Shown one piece after another: positions 30,790 through 35,332 of a stretch of 35,332 nt of DNA. The position numbers and the translations under genes are program-made. The notes below the pieces were generated by a model that worked only from the letters and a program-made list of their open reading frames with translations, did no database searches and was not told the DNA's origin. Each line of letters opens with the position of its first letter. The stretch's first letter is position 1. Source of the stretch: Rubrivivax sp. Lineage in GTDB: Bacteria > Pseudomonadota > Gammaproteobacteria > Burkholderiales > Burkholderiaceae_C. Where the stretch lies: contig JAUXVE010000054.1 of assembly GCA_030680415.1 (NCBI GenBank), positions 1 to 35,332 on the forward strand. The letters are read 5' to 3'.

Positions 30790-31959
30790 ATGAATCGCCG
30801 CATCTTCCCGCTCGCCGGCCTGGCTGCCGTCGCACTCGCCGCCGCCGCGCCGGCACTGGCCCAGAAGGGCGCCCTGCAAAAGCTGGGCAAGGGCGAGGGC
30901 CAGGTCGACATCGTCGCCTGGGCCGGCTACATCGAGCGCGGCGCCACCGACAAGAACTTCGACTGGGTCACCGGTTTCGAGAAGCAGTCGGGCTGCAAGG
31001 TCAACGTCAAGACCGCCGGCACCTCCGACGAGATGGTGGCGCTGATGAACGAGGGCGGCTTCGACCTCGTCACCGCGTCGGGCGACGCCAGCACGCGGCT
31101 GATTCGCGGCAAGAGGGTGCAGCCCATCAACGTCGGCCTGATCCCGAGCTACAAGAGCGTCGACACGCGACTGCAGAAGGCGCCCTGGCACTTTGAAGGC
31201 AACACCCACTACGGGGTGCCGTACCAGTGGGGCTGGAACGTGCTGATGTACAACACCAAGGTCTTTGCCGGCAAGCCGCCCACCAGCTGGTCGGTGGTGT
31301 TCGAGGAGACCACGCTGCCCGACGGCAAGAGCAACAAGGGCCGCGTGCAGGCCTTCGACGGCCCCATCTACATCGCCGACGCGGCGCTGTACCTGATGAA
31401 GAAGAACCCCGCCCTGGGCATCAAGGACCCGTACGAGCTGAACGAAACCCAGTACAAGGCCGCGCTGGAACTGCTGCGCGGGCAGCGCAAGCTGGTCGGC
31501 AAGTACTGGCACGACGCCTTCGTGCAGATCGACGACTTCACCAACGAAGGCGTGGTGGCGTCGTCGAGCTGGCAGTTCCAGGCCAACATCCTGGCCTCCA
31601 AGAAGCAGCCCATCGCCACCGTGGTGCCCGTCGAAGGCGCCACAGGCTGGGCCGACAGCACGATGATGCATGCTGACGCCAAGCACCCGAACTGCGCCTA
31701 CATGTGGCTCGAACACTCACTCAACCCCAAGCTGCAGGGCGACCTGTCGGCCTGGTTCGGCTCGGTGCCGTCGGTGCCGGCCGCGTGCAAGGGCAACAAG
31801 CTGCTGGGCGACGAAGGCTGCGCGCGCCAGGGCTACAACGCGTTCGACAAGATCTCTTTCTGGAAGACACCGACGACGCAGTGCGCGAGCCAGAACAACG
31901 CCTGCGTGCCGTACCACAAGTGGGTGTCCGACTACATCGCGGTGCTGGGCGGAAGGTGA
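30790..31959 (+). CDS. ydcS: YdcS-like polyamine-type ABC transporter substrate-binding protein
   Basis: Periplasmic binding protein of a polyamine-type ABC importer. The 389 residues (E. coli YdcS 381) start with a signal peptide, cleaved after APALA near residue 24. Sequence is very like E. coli YdcS: WAGYIERGATDKNFDWVTGF, TSDEMVALMNEGGFDLVTAS, GDASTRLIRGKRVQPIN, QAFDGPIYIADAALYL, and the end ISFWKTP...VSDYIAVLGGR. Four late Cys suggest disulfides. E. coli YdcS has also been reported to act in polyhydroxybutyrate synthesis. A strong GGAGG lies six bases before the ATG. Its TGA overlaps the ydcT GTG. Putrescine is the likely ligand, inferred from the adjacent patD. Confidence 0.93.
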   Translation: MNRRIFPLAGLAAVALAAAAPALAQKGALQKLGKGEGQVDIVAWAGYIERGATDKNFDWVTGFEKQSGCKVNVKTAGTSDEMVALMNEGGFDLVTASGDASTRLIRGKRVQPINVGLIPSYKSVDTRLQKAPWHFEGNTHYGVPYQWGWNVLMYNTKVFAGKPPTSWSVVFEETTLPDGKSNKGRVQAFDGPIYIADAALYLMKKNPALGIKDPYELNETQYKAALELLRGQRKLVGKYWHDAFVQIDDFTNEGVVASSSWQFQANILASKKQPIATVVPVEGATGWADSTMMHADAKHPNCAYMWLEHSLNPKLQGDLSAWFGSVPSVPAACKGNKLLGDEGCARQGYNAFDKISFWKTPTTQCASQNNACVPYHKWVSDYIAVLGGR

Positions 31960-32972
31960 CGGCAGCGGTCACGCTGGACCGTGTCTCCTGCGTCTTCGGA
32001 GCCCCCGGCCGTGAGGTGCGCGCGGTCGACGGCGTCGACCTGACGATCGAGGCCGGCGAGTTCTTCACGCTGCTCGGGCCCTCGGGCTCGGGCAAGACGA
32101 CCTGCCTGCGCATGATCGGCGGCTTCACGCTGCCCACGGCGGGGCGCATCCTGATCGGCGGCCAGGACATGTCGCTGCGCCCGCCGTACGCGCGGCCGGT
32201 GAATACCGTGTTCCAGGACTACGCGCTGTTCCCCCACATGAGCATCCGCGACAACGTGGCGTATGCGCTGATGGTGAAGAAGGTCGACAAGTCCGCGCGC
32301 CGACGCCGCGCCGAGGAACTGCTGGCGCTGGTGGACCTGGCCGGCGTGGGCGAACGCCGTCCGGCGCAGCTGTCCGGCGGCCAGCGCCAGCGCGTGGCGC
32401 TGGCGCGCGCGCTCATCAGCCAGCCGCAGGTGCTGCTGCTGGACGAGCCGCTGGGGGCGCTCGACCTCAAGCTGCGCGAGCAGATGCAGACCGAGCTGAA
32501 GACGCTGCAGCGGCGGCTGGGCATCACCTTCCTGTTCATCACCCACGACCAGCACGAGGCGCTGTCGATGAGCGACCGCATCGGCGTCTTCAACCAGGGC
32601 CGGCTCGAACAGGTGGGCACGCCGCAGGCCGTGTACAACGCGCCGGCGACACGCTTCGTGGCCCACTTCGTCGGCGCCGCCAACGTGCTCGACGGCGACG
32701 CAGCGCGGCGCCTGGGCGGACACGCCAGCGCGATGCTGCGGCCCGAGCGCATCCGCCTGGGCGACGCCGCCGGCGCGCGCGCCGCCGGCACGGTGCGCGA
32801 GGTGCAGTACTTCGGCGCCTTCACGCGCGTGAAGGTCGACGCGCAGGGCGTGCTGCTGCAGGCCGACCTGCCCGATGCCACCGGCGCACCGCCCCCCGGC
32901 GTCGGCCAGACGGCACATCTGCACTGGGACGACAGCGCGGTGCACGCACTGGACGCGCAAGGAGCGGCATGA
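31956..32972 (+). CDS. ydcT: YdcT-like ABC transporter ATPase
   Basis: Energises the importer on the cytoplasmic side. The 338 residues (E. coli YdcT 337) hold Walker A GPSGSGKTT (41-49), Q-loop FQDYALF (86-92), signature LSGGQRQR (139-146), Walker B VLLLDEP (159-165), D-loop and the switch His197 in ITHDQHEA. The C-terminal third is a TOBE-type regulatory domain (about 240-330, MLRPERIRLG), typical of PotA-like ATPases. It starts at GTG, sharing GTGA with the ydcS stop. Its TGA overlaps the next ATG as ATGA. An upstream in-frame extension lies inside ydcS and is not used. Confidence 0.95.
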   Translation: MTAAVTLDRVSCVFGAPGREVRAVDGVDLTIEAGEFFTLLGPSGSGKTTCLRMIGGFTLPTAGRILIGGQDMSLRPPYARPVNTVFQDYALFPHMSIRDNVAYALMVKKVDKSARRRRAEELLALVDLAGVGERRPAQLSGGQRQRVALARALISQPQVLLLDEPLGALDLKLREQMQTELKTLQRRLGITFLFITHDQHEALSMSDRIGVFNQGRLEQVGTPQAVYNAPATRFVAHFVGAANVLDGDAARRLGGHASAMLRPERIRLGDAAGARAAGTVREVQYFGAFTRVKVDAQGVLLQADLPDATGAPPPGVGQTAHLHWDDSAVHALDAQGAA

Positions 32973-33913
32973 ACCCGGGACTGGCGCTGCCGGCGGCGAC
33001 ACCCGGGTTGCGGCGCCGCCTGTCGGACCTGCTGTACACGCGGCGCGGCGTGTTGCTGCTGGCCTTGCTGGCGCCGCCGCTGCTGTGGTTCGGCGTCATC
33101 TACCTGGGTTCGCTGTTCACGCTGCTGGCCAACGCCTTCTTCGGGCTCGACGACTTCACCGGCCAGGTGGTGCGCGAGTTCACGCTGAAGAACTTCGTCG
33201 AACTCGCAGCCCCGGCCAACATCGACGTCGCACGGCGCTCGATCACGATGGCGGTGCTGGTGACGCTGGCCTGCGTGGTGCTGGGCTTCCCGCTGGCCTA
33301 CTACATGGCGCGCCACGCCACCGGCGCGCAGAAGGCGGTGCTGTACATCGCGGTCATGCTGCCGCTGTGGTCGAGCTACCTGGTGCGCCTGTACGCGTGG
33401 AAGCTGCTGCTGGCCAAGGAGGGCGCGATCAGCTGGCTGTCGCAGCAGCTGCACCTGGGCTGGCTGCTCGACGCGGTGCTGTCGCTGCCGGCCATCGGCG
33501 GGCCGTCGCTGAGCTTCTCGGCCATCGGCACCTTCATGGTCTTCGTCTACATGTGGCTGCCGTTCATGATCCTGCCGACCCAGGCGGCCATCGAACGCAT
33601 TCCGGCGTCGACCATCGAGGCCTCGGGCGACCTCGGCGCCGGGCCAGCGCTGACACTGGCCATGGTGATCCTGCCGCTGGCGCTGCCCGGCATCGCGGCG
33701 GGGTCGATCTTCACCTTCTCGCTGACCCTGGGCGACTACATCATTCCGCAGGTCATCGGCGACAGCACCAACTACATCGGGCAGGTCGTCTACAAGCAGC
33801 AGGGCGTGGCCGGCAACGTGCCGTTCGCGGCGGCGTTCTCGCTGGTGCCCATCGTCGTCATCGGCGTCTACCTCTGGTTCGCGAAGAAGCTGGGGGCCTT
33901 CGATGCGCTCTGA
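32969..33913 (+). CDS. ydcU: YdcU-like ABC transporter permease
   Basis: First inner-membrane permease of the importer, PotB-like. The 314 residues (E. coli YdcU 313) have six hydrophobic segments, the first at about 28-52 ([18 protein letters not shown]), with a long loop before [20 protein letters not shown]. The cytoplasmic EAA loop, [20 protein letters not shown], docks onto the ATPase. The ATG overlaps the ydcT stop by four bases and the 3' end overlaps ydcV by 11 bases, so the genes are tightly coupled. Confidence 0.94.
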   Translation: MNPGLALPAATPGLRRRLSDLLYTRRGVLLLALLAPPLLWFGVIYLGSLFTLLANAFFGLDDFTGQVVREFTLKNFVELAAPANIDVARRSITMAVLVTLACVVLGFPLAYYMARHATGAQKAVLYIAVMLPLWSSYLVRLYAWKLLLAKEGAISWLSQQLHLGWLLDAVLSLPAIGGPSLSFSAIGTFMVFVYMWLPFMILPTQAAIERIPASTIEASGDLGAGPALTLAMVILPLALPGIAAGSIFTFSLTLGDYIIPQVIGDSTNYIGQVVYKQQGVAGNVPFAAAFSLVPIVVIGVYLWFAKKLGAFDAL

Positions 33914-34703
33914 GCCAAGCGCGCACTGGGGGCTGAAGGCGGCCGCCTGGAGCGTGGTCGCCTTCCTGCACATCCCGATCGCGCTCATCGTCCTGTACGC
34001 CTTCAGCGCCGAGGACAAGAGCTACGTCTTCCCGCCCCCGGCGCTGACGACGCAGTGGTTCGGCGTCGCCTGGCAGCGCGACGACGTGTGGGCAGCGATC
34101 CGGCTGAGCTTCGAGGTGGCGGCGTGGTCCACCGCGCTGGCCATGCTGCTGGGCACGCTGGCCGCCGCCGCGCTGGCGCGTGCCAGCTTCTTCGGCCGCG
34201 ACGCCATCTCGCTGCTGCTGATCCTGCCGATCGCGCTGCCCGGCGTCATCACCGGCATCGCCCTGCGCTCGGCCTACGGCACGCTGCAGATCCCGTTCTC
34301 GTTCTGGACCATCGTCATCGGCCACGCCACGTTCTGCGTCGTCGTGGTCTTCAACAACGCGATCGCGCGCCTGCGCCGGCTGAACCCGAACCTGATCGAG
34401 GCTTCGATGGACCTCGGCGCCGACGGCTTCCAGACCGTGCGCCACGTCGTGCTGCCGCAGCTCGGCTCGGCGCTGCTGGCCGGCGCGCTGCTGGCGTTTG
34501 CATTGAGCTTCGACGAGGTCATCGTCACCACCTTCACCGCCGGGCAACAGACGACGCTGCCGATCTGGATGCTGCAGGAGCTGATCCGCCCGCGGCAGCG
34601 GCCCGTCACCAACGTCGTGGCGGTGGTCATCATCGCGCTGACCTTCCTGCCCATCCTGGCCGCGTACTGGCTGACCCGCGCCGACGAACCCACGCAACGC
34701 TGA
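33903..34703 (+). CDS. ydcV: YdcV-like ABC transporter permease
   Basis: Second permease, PotC-like. The 266 residues (E. coli YdcV 264) have about six membrane helices, beginning [19 protein letters not shown] near 16-34. The EAA loop is [36 protein letters not shown] near 200-215 is typical of spermidine/putrescine permeases. It overlaps ydcU by 11 bases, with the ATG inside the ydcU sequence FDAL. patD follows after 23 bp with its own ribosome binding site. Confidence 0.94.
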   Translation: MRSEPSAHWGLKAAAWSVVAFLHIPIALIVLYAFSAEDKSYVFPPPALTTQWFGVAWQRDDVWAAIRLSFEVAAWSTALAMLLGTLAAAALARASFFGRDAISLLLILPIALPGVITGIALRSAYGTLQIPFSFWTIVIGHATFCVVVVFNNAIARLRRLNPNLIEASMDLGADGFQTVRHVVLPQLGSALLAGALLAFALSFDEVIVTTFTAGQQTTLPIWMLQELIRPRQRPVTNVVAVVIIALTFLPILAAYWLTRADEPTQR

Positions 34704-34726
34704 CCCGCAGTTTCAAGGAGAACCCC

Positions 34727-35332
34727 ATGGCCGACATCACCCTGCCCACCGATCTGCTCATCGACGGTGCCTTCGTGCGCGGCGAGGGCGACGCCGAGAA
34801 GGTCCTCAACCCGGCCACCGGCGAACTGCTGGTGGCGCTGCCCGAGGCCTCGGTCGACCAGGTGCACAAGGCGGTGTCGGCCGCGCACCGCGCCTTCGAC
34901 GCCTGGAGCGAGACGACGCCGATGGAGCGCTCGCGACTGCTGCTCAAGCTCGCCGACGCGGTCGAGGCGCGCGGCGAGGAATTCGCACGGCTCGAGGCGC
35001 TGAACTGCGGCAAGCCGTATGCGCGCGCCCTGGGCGACGAGATCCCGGCCGTGGCCGATTGCCTGCGCTACTTCGCCGGTGCGGCGCGCTGCGTCAGCGG
35101 CACCGTGGCCAACGAGTACCTGGCCGGGCACACCAGCATGATCAGGCGCGACGCCATCGGCGTCGTCGGCTCGATCGCGCCCTGGAACTACCCGCTGATG
35201 ATGGCGGCGTGGAAGATCGCGCCGGCGCTGGCGGCCGGCAACACGGTCGTCATCAAGCCCAGTGAGCAGACGCCGCTGACCACGCTGCTGCTGGCCCGCG
35301 TCGCCGCCGAGATCCTGCCGAAGGGCGTGCTC
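34727..35332 (+). CDS. patD: Gamma-aminobutyraldehyde dehydrogenase, 5' part
   Basis: NAD-dependent enzyme turning 4-aminobutanal, a putrescine breakdown product, into GABA. 202 codons are present; the window ends before the catalytic Cys. The visible part is very like E. coli PatD (YdcW): LNPATGELLVALPEAS, WSETTPMERSRLLLKLAD, NCGKPYARALGDEIPAV, YFAGAARCVSGTVANEY, GHTSMIRRDAIGVVGSIAPW, then NYPLMMAAWKIAPALAAGN, which carries the N-terminal NAD-binding motif. AAGGAG six bases before the ATG at 34727 is a strong ribosome binding site. It continues the ydcSTUV operon, so import of a polyamine and its oxidation are probably made together. Confidence 0.92.
   Translation, partial: MADITLPTDLLIDGAFVRGEGDAEKVLNPATGELLVALPEASVDQVHKAVSAAHRAFDAWSETTPMERSRLLLKLADAVEARGEEFARLEALNCGKPYARALGDEIPAVADCLRYFAGAARCVSGTVANEYLAGHTSMIRRDAIGVVGSIAPWNYPLMMAAWKIAPALAAGNTVVIKPSEQTPLTTLLLARVAAEILPKGVL

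Overview
The window is high-GC proteobacterial chromosome. Gene content, gene order (argH, an algZ/algR-type LytTR pair, hemC-hemD-hemX-hemY) and protein motifs fit a betaproteobacterium of the Burkholderiales, probably near Rubrivivax, Leptothrix or Ideonella. The genus is inference; no rRNA gene is present. Almost all genes are ordinary housekeeping or catabolic genes, with one decayed accessory block at the left end.

Left block (1-7044): an unassigned stretch (1-645), a hipB-hipA toxin-antitoxin operon with a readable promoter and operator, a SWIM/SNF2 helicase gene broken by a frame change, a broken HEAAH metallopeptidase-like gene, and the last ~45 codons of a tyrosine recombinase. The recombinase remnant points at the 3' end of tRNA-Arg(ACG). 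This is the layout of an integrative element inserted at a tRNA 3' end and then eroded.

Core block (7045-19000): tRNA-Arg, then hemC-hemD-hemX-hemY on the minus strand (porphyrin synthesis). Divergent from hemC are ppc and a D-lactate dehydrogenase gene on the plus strand. The algZ/algR-like two-component pair follows on the minus strand, its 3' end running into an inverted REP-like repeat pair. argH is divergent from the kinase gene. In Pseudomonas the order is argH-algZ-algR-hemC-hemD; here ppc and ldhA sit between algR and hemC.

Middle block (19000-28100): a DUF4440-like secreted protein with a small membrane protein, dinB, an FMN-dependent alpha-hydroxyacid dehydrogenase (lldD-like) with a galactarate-dehydratase-like gene (garD), trmJ divergent from suhB, and a minus-strand RNA-repair operon: small Cys-containing protein, archease, rtcB.

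Right block (28244-35332): convergent pncA and pncB (NAD salvage), a 536-bp intergenic region unusually rich in palindromes and stem-loops, and a plus-strand operon matching E. coli ydcS-ydcT-ydcU-ydcV-patD (polyamine-type ABC transporter plus gamma-aminobutyraldehyde dehydrogenase). patD runs off the right edge.

The best candidates for something undescribed are the structured region upstream of ydcS (30420-30643), the possible leader peptide overlapping the pncB start, and the small protein that begins the archease-rtcB operon. No clearly novel multi-gene system is visible.
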